Source: Nageia nagi
Taxonomy: Eukaryota > Pinophyta
NCBI GenBank assembly: GCA_050084985.1
Contig: JBITNC010000001.1
Location: 128,712,001-128,776,000, forward strand
Direction of reading: 5' to 3'
DNA: 64,000 nucleotides
In this document: in pieces, positions 33,521-44,469 of the stretch
Position numbering within the stretch: the first letter of the stretch is position 1
Layout of the letters: the number at the start of each line of letters is the position of its first letter
Position numbers and translations under genes: made by a program
The notes under the pieces: model-generated
Databases searched by the model: none
Told to the model about the DNA's origin: nothing
Seen by the model: only the letters and a program-made list of their open reading frames with translations

Positions 33521-35030
33521 AATTTTTAGCTAAAGCTTTTCTACATTTTTCTTGCGATGAGGGTTTCTCACAGGAGTAAGGATCATAGAAGAATTTGTTT
33601 GAGATCTTACATTGAGGATTTGTTTGTGAGGTTCTTGCAGAATACAAGGTCATTCTATCAAAATCTTCCATACAAGACCTAGCCCTATGAAGTGTTTTTT
33701 GACAGTGGGGTCAATTATCCTAGCTTGTGAAGAGAAGCTTTGAGGTTGATAATCTAAGCTCTCAAGAGGTAATTCTCTTTATTGATTAGAGTAAGAGTCT
33801 TGATATCTCCATACTTGGTAATTAAGATGTGATGATAATTGCACCCAAGCTTGACTCTTTTGGTTGGCATGAGCTTTTACATCATGCTTTTGTCTCATCT
33901 CTTCTTGTCTCATTTTGTCAACAAACTCATTGAAGGTTTTGTCATGTTGATCGTGAGAAGAACATGCTTGTTGTTGTTTATGGGATTCCCTTTGCAAAAT
34001 ATTCTTAGCTTTTTCATCATAGAAAATATTCCTAAGTAATTTATTTGTTGTAGGGCTATCTTCTTTATCACATTCCCAATTTTTCATCAAGCTAGTTTGA
34101 CATTTTGAAGGTATTTTTAGTGGGTTTGAACAACATTCATCCTCATAAAACTTTGTATCATTATCATGATGTGTTGTTTCCCCACATGAATGTTTCATTC
34201 CTAAGCTCATGTGTATTAGCTTTGGAAATTTTATTTTTATACTTTTCATTTCTTTGTGATTGAAATTCTTGAGATTCAATAATACAATCTATAGATTTTT
34301 TAATTCTTATGTGAGGCTCTCCAATTTCTACTTGTGATGGGAATGAACAAGTTTCATCCTTGAACTCAAGAATATCATGAGATTCATGGGAATCAATAGA
34401 AGGTATTGTAACCTCTAGAAGGGGAGGAGAATGAAATTGCAATTTGAGGAATGTTCTAAAAGATCCTCAAGATTCATGTCAAGCTCCTCTTCTCTAATAT
34501 CATATTCATCCCAAAGTTGGGGTGAAGACATCAAAGTATCTAACTCTAGGAGGTCATATGATTTAGCATAAGATGTTGCATCAAGGCCTTCGGCATTAAT
34601 ACTCGATTCATCCTTAGCAAATTGGATTCATTAGGTTTCGATAGTCTCAAAAGGGGATGCACAACAAGATTTTAATTTGATGAGATGTGTCGATGAGTTT
34701 TCAATCTTTATGATGGGCTCATTATTTTAGTGTCAAACTCATCCCATGATGAGGGGGAAGGAATGGAAGAACTATACTCTAGCTCTTGATGGGATCTAAC
34801 AAGGATTTCTGAGGATTGAAGAAGAGGTATGGTACATTGTTCTTTCTTTGCTAAATATGCTAAAAGCTTTTCAATGTCAACATAAAAATCACTCTTCATG
34901 ACCTCAAAAGTAGAATAAGTATCTAAAGTTGACTTGGCAATATGTGAGCATAGTCTTTGTATTTTTGGTTTTACTTTGATAGAAAAAGGAACATAATTCA
35001 AAAGTGCAACAAAAAAAAACCTCATAATGA
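33521..35030 (-). pseudogene. E2 ORF1 upstream of gag, unknown function
   Basis: Open pieces at 35025-34708, 34442-34164 and 34279-33779, with a readable link near 34540-34440. It begins MRFFFVALLNYVPFSIKVKP. An acidic motif repeats: SPSSWDEFDTK (about 34740) and SPQLWDEYDIREEELDMN (about 34530). A His/Asp/Lys-rich part follows (HHDNDTKFYEDECC), then QEEMRQKHDVKAHANQKSQA. I recognise no domain. Ogre elements carry an ORF1 at the same place. Frames change at least once. Confidence 0.5.
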
Positions 35031-35499
35031 TAAAATTCTTTTAAGGCCTTATGAAATGCATTTAAACAAGTAAAATACATTTATGCATACTACCCTCCCA
35101 AACATTCATGTCCATTTACTTATCTTATCTTAATATGATACAATCAAAAGTTTATTTTAAGTGAATCTTGACCTTAATAGACCCCGTTGTTCCTTTTAAT
35201 TATAATACGATTCATTATCCAACCTCTTAATGATGTTCATTAACTTCTTCCAGCTGTGGAAGTTTTATATGTGATAAATTCCCTCTTCTTACTAGTCACA
35301 TATCTCTTCGACTTCCAATGGAGTGGTAAGAGCAGACTTAGTAAAAAGCCATTAAGTGTAGATAAATTAATTAAGTGAGGTTCAATTACTCCTCCAAGAG
35401 TCACCTCCCTTTGACCTCCAATGGAGTGGTAAGGGTAGACCACTTTAAGAGTGTTAATGTGAGGTATATTTCCAAATAAAATGTAAATAAATTTTACCT

Positions 35500-35575
35500 C
35501 TTTCACTTAACTTATTTCTGATCACTTAGGATCGCTTGAAGCGCAAAAGTGAGAGCATACTTTGTTAAGTGAAAG
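35500..35575 (-). other. E2 leader stem-loop 1
   Basis: Perfect 12-bp inverted arms CTTTCACTTAAC (35500-35511) and GTTAAGTGAAAG (35564-35575). The 52-base loop contains GATCACTTAGGATCGC, the near-palindrome CGCTTGAAGCG and GCGCAAAAGTGAGAGCATA. Confidence 0.65.
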
Positions 35576-35810
35576 TACTTAATGTGTTCGAATCCCTCCA
35601 ATTCGTTAACCTTTTAATATGATTTATGCTACCAAAAACCCAATTTATTTCCTTTAAGTTCATTCCAAATTAAATGTGATTCATTTACCCCTTCCAATTG
35701 TGGAAGTATTATGTGTAGTAAGTTACCTCCTCTTACTAGTAAGAGGTCATTATGTGTGGGTAAATTAGCCAAATTAATGATAGTGTGAAAGAAAAGAAAA
35801 TTAATTACTC

Positions 35811-35887
35811 CTTCTTATCTGGTCTATTTTGGTCACCTTAGATCGCACGAAGCGCAAAGGGAGAGCATAAGTAGACAAGATAAGAAG
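35811..35887 (-). other. E2 leader stem-loop 2
   Basis: 16-bp arms CTTCTTATCTGGTCTA (35811-35826) and TAGACAAGATAAGAAG (35872-35887), one mismatch. The loop matches stem-loop 1 (GGTCACCTTAGATCGCACG, GCGCAAAGGGAGAGCATA) although the arms share almost no sequence with it. Confidence 0.65.
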
Positions 35888-36104
35888 TATTTAATGTGTA
35901 TGTACCCTTCACCCAAACATGAAAGTAAATACATAATATTTTACATAAAATAAAATAAAATAAATTAATAAAAAATGCATTTAACCTTTTCTACCCATTC
36001 TTATATGCATTCTAGGCAAAGGAATCACATTCAAAAGTATCTTTCCATTTTAACAATACATTATGCATTTTATTTTAATTTTTCAGGAATAAAAAAAGAG
36101 ACAA

Positions 36105-36275
36105 AATGACTGGTATGAGTCATCGGTGTTTAGACAGAGGTTACTGGCATTTATACTGAGTCACGGTGTTCGATTCTAGTCACTGGTGTTTGGTTTGGAT
36201 TAATTTGTAAATGCTAGTGTTCCTTCTGAGTCACCGATGTTTGATACCAGTCGCTGGTGTTTCTGCAATAGATTT
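36105..36275 (-). repeat. Cluster of GAGTCACCGGTGTT-type motifs in the E2 leader
   Basis: About six copies in 170 bases: GAGTCATCGGTGTTTAGA, GTTACTGGCATT, GAGTCACGGTGTTCGA, TAGTCACTGGTGTTTGG, GAGTCACCGATGTTTGA and CAGTCGCTGGTGTTT, alternating GAGTCACC and (C/T)AGTC(G/A)CTGG forms. The same motif is in all family B LTRs. Confidence 0.55.
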
Positions 36276-36390
36276 CCTAAAATGCATAGAATGCAAAATT
36301 TGAAGTTAGTACATGGAGAAATTCGAATAAACCAAAAAATAGAAAGGTAAAATTGTTATAAACAAAAAACCTCCATATCAATAATGGAAG

Positions 36391-36409
36391 GGCCTTCCTT
36401 CTAGCACCA
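36391..36409 (-). promoter_or_regulatory. E2 primer-binding site, tRNA-Asn type
   Basis: The plus strand GGCCTTCCTTCTAGCACCA resembles the 3' end of plant tRNA-Asn (CCCTCCTTCTAGCGCCA), with two transitions in the last 17 bases. Three bases separate it from the LTR. Confidence 0.7.
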
Positions 36410-36412
36410 GAA

Positions 36413-37258
36413 TGTTACAGTGAAAATAGAGCTGGAATATAGAATAATATAAAATACAATTATTCTTCAATCTTCATTGAACCTCAAATTATGTAAAATA
36501 GATAAACATGTTATAATTGTAAATTTATATTGATTTTTAGCTCAAACTACAATTTTCCCTTAGAAGGGACTTTTACAAATGCCATTTGCCAAAACAAGAG
36601 TATTAGATCTCCATTATTTTTTGATTTGCTTGCTTCTTTCCTTGATATGAACCTGTAAATCCTACACACATGCAAAAGACAATAACATCAAAGCATCTAT
36701 ATATAACATATATTGAATTGAAACTAGCATAAAAAATAAAATATATGAGCTCACAAGATTTTGGCAGCATTACCCTACTTTAAAAATGGGTCAAGATTAT
36801 CTCTAATTTGCTTTGTATTAACTTGTATTTATAGATTTTGGATGGGATATTCAAAAGGCTAGTAAGAGGAAGTGAACAGCCACTGTAGGTCGTAACTGAC
36901 CCCCTATATCCACCTCATCTTGGAAAGTTGAATCATTTCAACTTTCCCTCACCATTTTGGCTTCTATTTAGCTGTTACAGAGTCACTGGCGACTAGAAGA
37001 GGATGCGACGACTGGCTCAAAACATTGGTGTTTGTTTTGGAACGTCGGCGACTGGTTTTCCATTTTTATAACAATGTCAAAATGACCACCAAATAATCAA
37101 TTTTTATTGAAAAGGGGTCATGTGACCACTGCATTTTGCATGTACTCGATGAGAGCTATCCAATAATGGAGTTTTCAAGCTTGTTTGAGGCTTGTATAAA
37201 GATTTATGATTAGTTCAATGTTTACTAGTTAACAAGGGGACATTTTTAGGTGTCTACA
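36413..37258 (-). repeat. E2 5' LTR, 846 bp
   Basis: Same ends as the copy at 19641. Sense TATA box TATAAATA at 36833-36826. Family motifs at 36984-37060 (GTCACTGGCGACT, GCGACGACTGG, CGTCGGCGACTGG), which are more palindromic than in the other LTR. Confidence 0.85.
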
Positions 37259-37263
37259 ATATT

Positions 37264-37800
37264 GAACTAAAATACATGAATAAGTGCATAAACAAAGTAC
37301 TCAACTCTTCAAAATCTCTATATGAAGTTTTGTAGAGTAATTCTACTTCGAATTTGATTCATTTTCTTCATTCTTGAAGTTTTTATTTATAGTTTTTGAA
37401 ATTATTTGAATTTCACATTTTAGAGACTAAAAACTTGATCCAAGACTCATACAAAGCCAAAATGGCCATGGTCTTGCATTCAAAGCTAAATAATTGATCA
37501 TGAATCACTACTGATCTATAGATTCGAGGGATGGATCAATCAATAACTCGCTATCTTATTTTAGCTTTGCTAATTGTAGAGTCATTGATGTCTTGGGTGT
37601 GAACACTCACATATGGCTTGGTTCACTAATGTTTGGATTTGGGTGTTGGTATTTTTCATTTATTATAACTTTTATAATAATATGTTAATTTTTTGTGCCC
37701 TTCGCTTGACTTTCAAATGAAGGGTCACTTTTGGCTATTTATAATAAGTAAATGAAAGGATTCAAAAGAAAATAATTTGGATGGTAATTAATTTAGTACA
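37264..37800 (-). repeat. E4 5' LTR, outer part (after E2)
   Basis: Continues the LTR after the second ATATT (37259-37263). Sense-strand TATA box TATAAATA lies at 37391-37384, the same box as in E2 and E5. It includes GAGTCATTGATGTC near 37580. The outer end is placed near 37800 (TAGTACA) because the TATA-to-end distance then resembles E2; no target duplication could be checked. Confidence 0.45.
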
Positions 37801-38240
37801 CTTTTATAATTTTGAATACTCATAAAAAAAATAATACAATTTTTTAACCATAACCTATGAAGACTATTTAGGAATAACTAGACTCTAAAATAGAAATCTA
37901 TGCGGTATGCATAAAAATCCCTTGAACATCACCACAAGTTACATAAGGTCATACAAGTGGATGAACAATCATGCATTATATTGCTTTTAATGTGATTACT
38001 CCTTCATGCATATCATTTAATGATCTCTTTGGGTAGTTAAGAGTTCCTTGATGAAATTTTTATTTGATTTTTGTTTACTCATAAAAGAATATGAGTATTC
38101 AACAAGCAATAATCTATGATTCCAACACATAAGGAAAAAATGTGTTCCTAAGATAATTGTATTATTCTTTTTCAAATATATGAATTTTTTTATTTTTGGT
38201 TTTGCAAGAGTAGAGAAAGTTTTTAGTTGAGAATTTCACC
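37801..38240. other. Unassigned AT-rich stretch
   Basis: Between the E4 LTR and the copia fragment. I see no ORF, LTR end or repeat; it may be the target DNA or part of the copia element too decayed to read. Confidence 0.35.
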
Positions 38241-39053
38241 TTTTACATCACCATAAAAGCATAATATCAAGCCATGTTAGTGACATCCTAGGAAGTTATT
38301 TTGCTGAGGCATATTTTGAAAGAAATGAAGTATGAGCTAAGCTCATATAGATCATATTTCTCTAGATAATCAATTGGCTATTACTTTGGTAAATAACCCT
38401 ATTTTCTATCAAAGAACAAAATATGTTTAAATCCAAGCATATTTTTATCAAGGAGAAGGTTCTAGATGGTATCCTACAATTGTAGTATTATCTATTAGTC
38501 TTAAACTTCATTGATTTATTCACCAAGCCCCCTCTTGAAGCTTAATTCTACAAGCTTAGGGAATCTATTGGGTTGGTGAAGTTTCCCTTAAGGGGGATTG
38601 AAGGTTGAATTCTTGTTGAATTCATATCTACAAAGACAACTTCATCCCTAGGAGTTTTTTTTGGCTCTATAGTGTTTATCTCTTTTATACACCTTGATGG
38701 TTAGTTTGCTCCATGTGAGGAACTAGTTCTACATTTTTGTAGCATATGATGGCTTTTTCTAGCATTATTTCAGTTATCCATATGTGAGGAACCAATATGT
38801 TCCTTTAGCATTATTTAGCTATCCATATGTGAGGAACTTGTATGTGCTTATGTTGATCAACACATGTGGCATGGAATCTTCATGATGACTTATAATGCAC
38901 CATTGATCAGTTTATAGATGGAATTACTTGATTCATTTATCTTATGTTGATATGAATATTTATATGATGCATCTAATTGATTTTGTTTATGATTTGCATG
39001 TAGAATGTAGGATTTTTATTAAGAGTACAGTTACTTACTTCAGGAGAGAGAAG
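38241..39053 (+). mobile_element. Ty1/copia 3' fragment (RNase H end, polypurine tract, LTR start)
   Basis: The plus strand at 38365 onward reads DNQLAITLVNNPIFYQRTKY and then IQAYFYQ after one stop, the typical end of copia RNase H. Just before comes a decayed E-Y-type segment. After the protein, near 38588-38606, comes AAGGGGGATTGAAGG, a copia-like polypurine tract. An LTR probably starts at TGTTGAATTC or nearby (38607-38620). In it CCATATGTGAGGAAC repeats at 38777 and 38823, with a related CCATGTGAGGAAC near 38712. E6 cuts it at 39053. Confidence 0.6.
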
Positions 39054-40872
39054 TGTTATTGTTTCAAAATCACACTTTGGAAGGGGTAAAGTTACTTACA
39101 TTCCTTACTCTTTCCCTTATTCATTTATTCATTCTTGAATAAAATCCTTAATTTAATTCCTACTTCTTATCCCCTTTTCTCTCATATGTAAATACTTGTA
39201 TATGTTGAGTCCTTGTTTAAAAAGTCTTGTATATTATTGGGTCATGTTTAAATTGTTGGGTCTTAGTCTTATAAATGTTAATTCAAACAACCATTTTGTT
39301 TAGGGTGATCATTGTTTGTATATTCATTTGATTCAAATTTCAAAAATTGTATATAGTCCATGATAATTGGTGTATGTCTTACAAAATTAATTAAGTCTTT
39401 TCTTGTTTTTGTTTTTGGGTGTCATTGTACATAACCCATTTGTATGTCTAAGTCTAATATAGGCTTTGTAGTCTATACATAGTCTTTAGTATATAATAGG
39501 TAATGTCACCAGGATTCATGTTGGGGTTTAGTTGATAACCAATTTCTTTGTATCATAAGTCTCATATAGTCCAGATGTAGTGTTAATACAATGTTGTATA
39601 TAGTTATCAGTCTAAGTTTAACTCACCCAATGGGTAACATCAAATAAACTATGGAATTGTATATAAAGAGATGTACTTGTTAGTGGAAATTAGAAGGCTT
39701 TAATTCCATCCATCACCATGTAATGTAGAAGAACTCAGTGATAGGTAAGCAATTCAGTAGACCTACCAATTTTAAGTGATGATGTCATACCTTTTGAAGA
39801 AAATTTGTGGATGATAATTCCTTTTTAGATAAATAAGACTTGATAATAAAGAAAAACACTCTTATATGAAGATAACACCTAGGTCTACTTGATCATGAGT
39901 GTACAACCCTCAAGACTCTATTAATGTGTCAACTCCAACTCATCTCCATGTGGCAGTAGTAGTTCACTCTTATGTTTGAATGATGCATCTATCTTCAACC
40001 TTATAGTAGCCATAACCATGAGTTATAGTACAAAATATTTAATGATTACAAAAGGTTAGTTATCTTCCAATTGCACATAGGCACTGATCGTACTAATCAA
40101 GACACCAAGTCATAATTTTTAAATCTAGGATAGTTCTAGAAGACTATAGTCAAAGACATATGATAGATTATGGCTAAGGAAGTACAAAGATTAAAAGTTT
40201 GTAGATCTCCAAGCATTGGTGCTAAATTAGTACAACTCTATGCATTTTATAAATATTTAAATATTATATTATTTGTAGTCAAATGTTAGTTGTTATATTA
40301 ATGGTGGAAAATCACCCATTTTGTATATAGAAAATCTATAAATTATGGACTGTTACAGGTCCAAAAGGTTGAAACATTTTAGCAAAGTTGCATAGTGTAA
40401 GCTCTATTTTCATATATGATAATTCAATACTTTGATATTTTTCCCTCTAGATTTTGTGGCTATTATCTCACTTTATGATTGTTATGTATGAAATTTAGTT
40501 CTAAATTATGGTTGTGTATTGCAATTGTGAGACCCTAGGAGTGAGATAGTTATGCTATTATTAATCTTGGATATGGATTAATTCTTTTGTGGTGATGCCT
40601 AAGATAAGTAATTTAGTTTTTTTATTATTTGATTCCTTCATTTTGTAGGTTATATTTTCATCTCTTTCCTATCACTCTTGCCCTCTTTTATCTTTTTCCA
40701 ATTACTTTCAACCTTTTTCATATATAGGAATTGACTTATAACCCAAAGAATGAGAAAAAAACCCCATGAGTGCACTTTTCCAACATCTTATACTCTTTCA
40801 AGAACCCTACTATTGTAGACAATGGAGAACTAGACTAGACCAAACCTTAAGGTTACATTATACTAATCAACC
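39054..40872 (+). repeat. E6 5' LTR (family C), about 1.82 kb
   Basis: Begins TGTTATTGTTTCAAAATCAC, aligned with TGTATTATTCCATAATTACAC of E7. Shared internal blocks include AACACCTAGGTCTACTTGATC (39873) and the end GGTTACATTATACTAATCAA. TATA box TATATAAA at 39660-39667. Confidence 0.7.
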
Positions 40873-40889
40873 ATAGACATGTTCATTTT

Positions 40890-40912
40890 TGACACCTCTA
40901 GTGGGATTCGAG
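40890..40912 (+). promoter_or_regulatory. E6 candidate primer-binding site
   Basis: TGACACCTCTAGTGGGATTC is the probable decayed TGGCRCC... primer site; its complement has the TTCGAATCCCAC form of a tRNA T-loop region. The tRNA is not identified. It lies 17 bases from the LTR end as fixed by the E7 3' copy, farther than usual. Confidence 0.4.
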
Positions 40913-41257
40913 TAAAGATCTATATCATTTGGACATGAATAGGCCAAATAGCTATGTATGGTAAGCTATTACAATTATGCTTAAAGTATTTAAGGTTTAA
41001 TACATTATTGATGACTCTACTATCATAACTAGTCAAGTTTGTAAACCCTAGCACCTCTAGAATGTAGATTTACCCAAAGTAGTGTTAGAAATCCCCCAAG
41101 ATAGCCTAGGTTTTAAGTGCTATCAGTCCATAGAAGAAAAATTAGGTGAAATATTTCATATACACTATCCCCAAAAATTCCTTTAAGAGTTGTTCCATTG
41201 TTATCCATATTCAACTTTACCTAGGAAAATCCTTCCCTTGATACTTTAGGTCCAAAC

Positions 41258-42820
41258 ATGGTCCACCCTACCCTTATAGATTTCTCTTCTTGGAATAATA
41301 GCCATCAATTGGTAGATCTTGCTAATTATCCATCTATTCCCCAAGTAGCCTTTAAATTTTTGCCTAAATATGATGGGTTGGAAAATATTCCTTATGAACA
41401 TTATCAAGATGTATCTTTGTTGGCATCTAGCTTTAATATCAATGATGAAACTCTCATGACCAAATTATTATCACATTATTTTGAAGATAAAGTAGCTAAA
41501 TGGTTTAGAACTCTTACTCTTCAATCTATAAATACATTGGGAGAGTTATCTCAAGCTCTTATAAAGAGATTTTCTAAAGATGGTGATGATAGCACCTTCT
41601 TAAGCCTAATAACATGTATCAAGAGGCATCCTCATAAAATTATGGAGTATTTTAATGGAAGATCTAAGAAAACATGAAAATCAATTCTAGTAAGAATTAG
41701 GCCCACAAATTCTCAAGCCTTGGTATATTATAGGAAATCATTCCACTTAGATATTACTATGTTAATTTTTATGTCAGGGATACTTTCCCAAATATCTACT
41801 AGACAACTATAACTATTGAACATACCTTGCTATCCTCTAGAAAAATGCAGCTTAAATCCATTATGCCCATATTTACTAACCTACCTCTAAAATAATCTCC
41901 ATTATAAATTCCTCATCTTAAAGTACTAGCTTTATCACCTCCCCCTCCTAAGCCTATTGCTCAAAACCAAGTACTAGCACTTGTAGCTTTGGCATCTTCA
42001 AGTACAAGTACTAGTTCTCCTTCATCATAGGAAGAAAGGATAAGGTAATTGGAGATGACCATTAGGAATTTGAATACTAATATCACTCTATAAGAAAGAT
42101 AGAATCAAAGTTTTAATTATAGGAGATATGATAATTAGTACTAGCCAATATTTCAAACAAAACATAACCTATCAGAACAACCTCTTACTCCCAAAGTTGT
42201 TGATAATGTAGTCATGGTTAGTTCTATAAAAAGTGATGATCTAGGTATTACAAAAATGTGCCCTTCATATTCATCTCCACATTTCCCATATTCATGCATG
42301 GTATATCAACCTCAATATTTGGGCTTACACTTATAGACTAGATGGTAGAACCTACTTTAGATCCTACTACAGATCTCACCATGGTAAATTTTTAGGTTTT
42401 ATATTATGTTGGAGAATAAGCCAACTATGTTCAAACCAAATCTTCTACCTAACCATCCCAAAGCTTGCAAGAAGCCCAATTTCCTTAGCAAAATCACCAA
42501 GCCATTTTAGTTCAACCTGATCTTAAAAGAGCTAAGGCTCTTATATCTCAACCACAAAATCATGTGAATCAACTTCCAAGCCATTCGAGTCAAATTTTAC
42601 AAGGCCCAAGTAATGTTTCTCCCATTATAAGAGATCCCAATAAGACCAAAAATGAAGTCTCAAACATAGAGATAACTTATTGATTGAGATATCCATTCAT
42701 AACTGAGCATCACAAGGAGAAGACCACTTAGAAATTTAGATCTCATCAACCAATGAAACTAAGTAAGTCAATCCCTTACATTTCATACAATATTGTGGAA
42801 AAATGAAAAAGAACACCTTC
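41258..42820 (+). pseudogene. E6 gag
   Basis: The open piece 41258-41677 reads FLPKYDGLENIPYEHYQDVS, then KVAKWFRTLTLQSINTLGEL and QALIKRFSKDGDD, a plant Ty3 capsid. A stop at 41678 is followed by further gag sequence with Pro/Gln-rich tracts (41900-42640), interrupted by stops. No zinc knuckle is seen. The E7 gag has the same core. Confidence 0.7.
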
Positions 42821-42824
42821 TAGG

Positions 42825-43502
42825 ATGACAATATTTGATGCATTAAGGATTTTGAGTCAAATTGACTTGTTGCAAGAAGCTTTGAAGATTAAAAATAGTA
42901 AAAAAAGGGCTAATGGGGGAAATGTAATATTTGTAGTTTCTAATGATGTGCCTCCAACTTCTATATGTATTAGAAGACCTCCACCTCTTTATCTATCCCT
43001 TATATTGGAAGGTTGGGTAGTTAATAATTGTTTGGTAGATACCAAAGTTGTTATAACCATTATCCCCAAAGCTATTACAAATAAGATAAAATTGTATATT
43101 AATTGATGCATAAATGGATTCATACAACTAGATTCTTCCCCTATAGATGTGATTGGTAGTGTTTAAGGGGTCTCCATAACCCTAAATGTATTTCCTCACA
43201 TTTGTGTTATTCAAGATATTATTGTAGTTGATATTCCACCTTTATTTGGCATTTGCTTGTCCAGAGAATTCATTGCTAACTTGAGAGGATATTTAGCCTT
43301 AGATTATACATACCTTTTGCTTCCTTTTGAGAACAAGCATGCCAAAATCCCAAATGAAGGTACTAAAAGTGTCCATCTTGTGAAGATATTTGAGAAACAC
43401 TTTATGAATGGCCCAAAGCAAGTAGAGGTATTTGAAAGGAGTCCACTAAATGAATCACTATTGAATATAAAAATTATTTTAGAAAATTACCTAAATTATT
43501 AG
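42825..43502 (+). pseudogene. E6 protease region
   Basis: After a lead-in (MTIFDALRILSQIDLLQEAL), the retropepsin part reads PPPLYLSLILEGWVVNNCLV, then DTKVVITIIPKAI, where a DTGAS-type active site is expected. A stop separates this from 43257-43502 (LSREFIANLRGYLALDYTYL). The start of this piece is shared with E7 (MTIFDALRILGQLDLL). Confidence 0.65.
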
Positions 43503-43583
43503 GTCACTAACATTGACATGGAAAACTATTACTTATATGAAAAGGTGTAGCCAATATTAACCTCTCTAAGAAAGAACATGAGG

Positions 43584-44010
43584 TATGGATGATGTACTTT
43601 GATGGATCTAGATGAAAACATGGTTGTGGTGTTGGTGTTATCTTCAAATCACTAAAGGTATATATGAAGAGATTTTATTTTATATTCACATGGACTTTCA
43701 TAAATAATGATATTGAATATAAAGCCCCCTATTTAGGGTTATCTAAAGTTGTCAACATGGGAATTAGATGTTTACTAGTTCATGGAGATTTTGAGTTGAT
43801 AACCAATCAAATCAAAGAAAAGATTAGTGCAAGGTATCAATATTTAAAAACTTATAGGAATAGGGTATGGGATATTATGGAATCATTCCTGGTAATTAAC
43901 TTATCTCCATTCCTAGAAATTGTAACCATATTACTAATGCACTTGCAAGCAAGGGAGCAAGATTCAATCCTACTCATCATAAGAGAGGTAGTTGTGTAGT
44001 TAAAGTTATG
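43584..44010 (+). pseudogene. E6 extra RNase H, located before RT
   Basis: Reads WMMYFDGSR*KHGCGVGVIF, then FINNDIEYKAPYLGLSKVVN and MGIRCLLVHGDFELITNQI, then YLKTYRNRVWDIMESF. This is an RNase H with the D, E and D positions recognisable, like the extra RNase H of Tat elements. It lies between protease and RT here and in E7, while the usual RNase H follows RT in both. Confidence 0.7.
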
Positions 44011-44469
44011 TATAGGCCATATGTACCTAACACTACAATTTTTTGGAAAGTATTTGACTTTGATGAGTAAAAATGAATTTCCTTATAGATAAAGCAATAA
44101 CTTATACCTTTGCTATTTAAGAATTGATTGATTGGTTTCAAAAATCAGATGTTATACAACTAAAAAATAATGTTATACCCAAAGCTCTACTTTCCTTTGA
44201 ATGACTATTTGATTATAAAGATGTTAAAAGGGAAAATAATGTTGAGATGGAAGTTGAACTTGGAAAATACATTAAGGCTGGATCAAAATGTATACAAGAA
44301 GAAAAAAATTGATATTTCAAATTTACCATGATTTTTCTAAGGTAATTTCTTGGACCTATGATGATCTGAATACATAGGATAAGACTGTGACCCAACACAC
44401 CATTAAGCTTGAACCAGAGGCAAAACTATATAAACAAAAATAAAGGATAATAAACCCAAGAATAAAACA

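Larger units (their letters stand above)
35031..36390 (-). other. E2 structured 5' leader
   Basis: Non-coding. It is made of two related halves (about 35220-35600 and 35690-35900), each with a small hairpin CTTCCA-NNTG-TGGAAG (35248-35263 and 35693-35709), then a large stem-loop. In between, GACYTCCAATGGAGTGGTAAG occurs twice (near 35310 and 35413). The E4 leader has a decayed version. The minus-strand open frame 35506-35240 is probably chance. Confidence 0.55.
19641..37258 (-). mobile_element. E2: family B element, complete LTR to LTR, minus strand, lacks RT and integrase
   Basis: LTRs at 36413-37258 (5') and 19641-20488 (3') are closely similar, and a perfect 5-bp duplication ATATT lies at 19636-19640 and 37259-37263. 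Order on the minus strand: LTR, tRNA-Asn primer site, structured leader, ORF1, gag, protease, then directly the 3' region with the conserved block and repeats, polypurine tract and LTR. RT, RNase H and integrase are absent, so it must have depended on other copies. E3 is nested in its 3' region. Without E3, E2 is about 10 kb. Confidence 0.85.
11391..37800 (-). mobile_element. E4: family B Tat-like element, minus strand, truncated and interrupted by E2
   Basis: From right to left: 5' LTR (split at 19640/37264 by E2), tRNA-Asn primer site, long leader, ORF1-like segment, gag, protease, RT, RNase H and extra RNase H. The integrase and everything after it are missing on the left. The order RT, RNase H, extra RNase H is normal for the Tat lineage. 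Heavy decay (many stops, frame changes) marks it as older than E2. The outer LTR end near 37800 is inferred from the TATA-to-end distance in E2, so that boundary is approximate. Confidence 0.65.
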
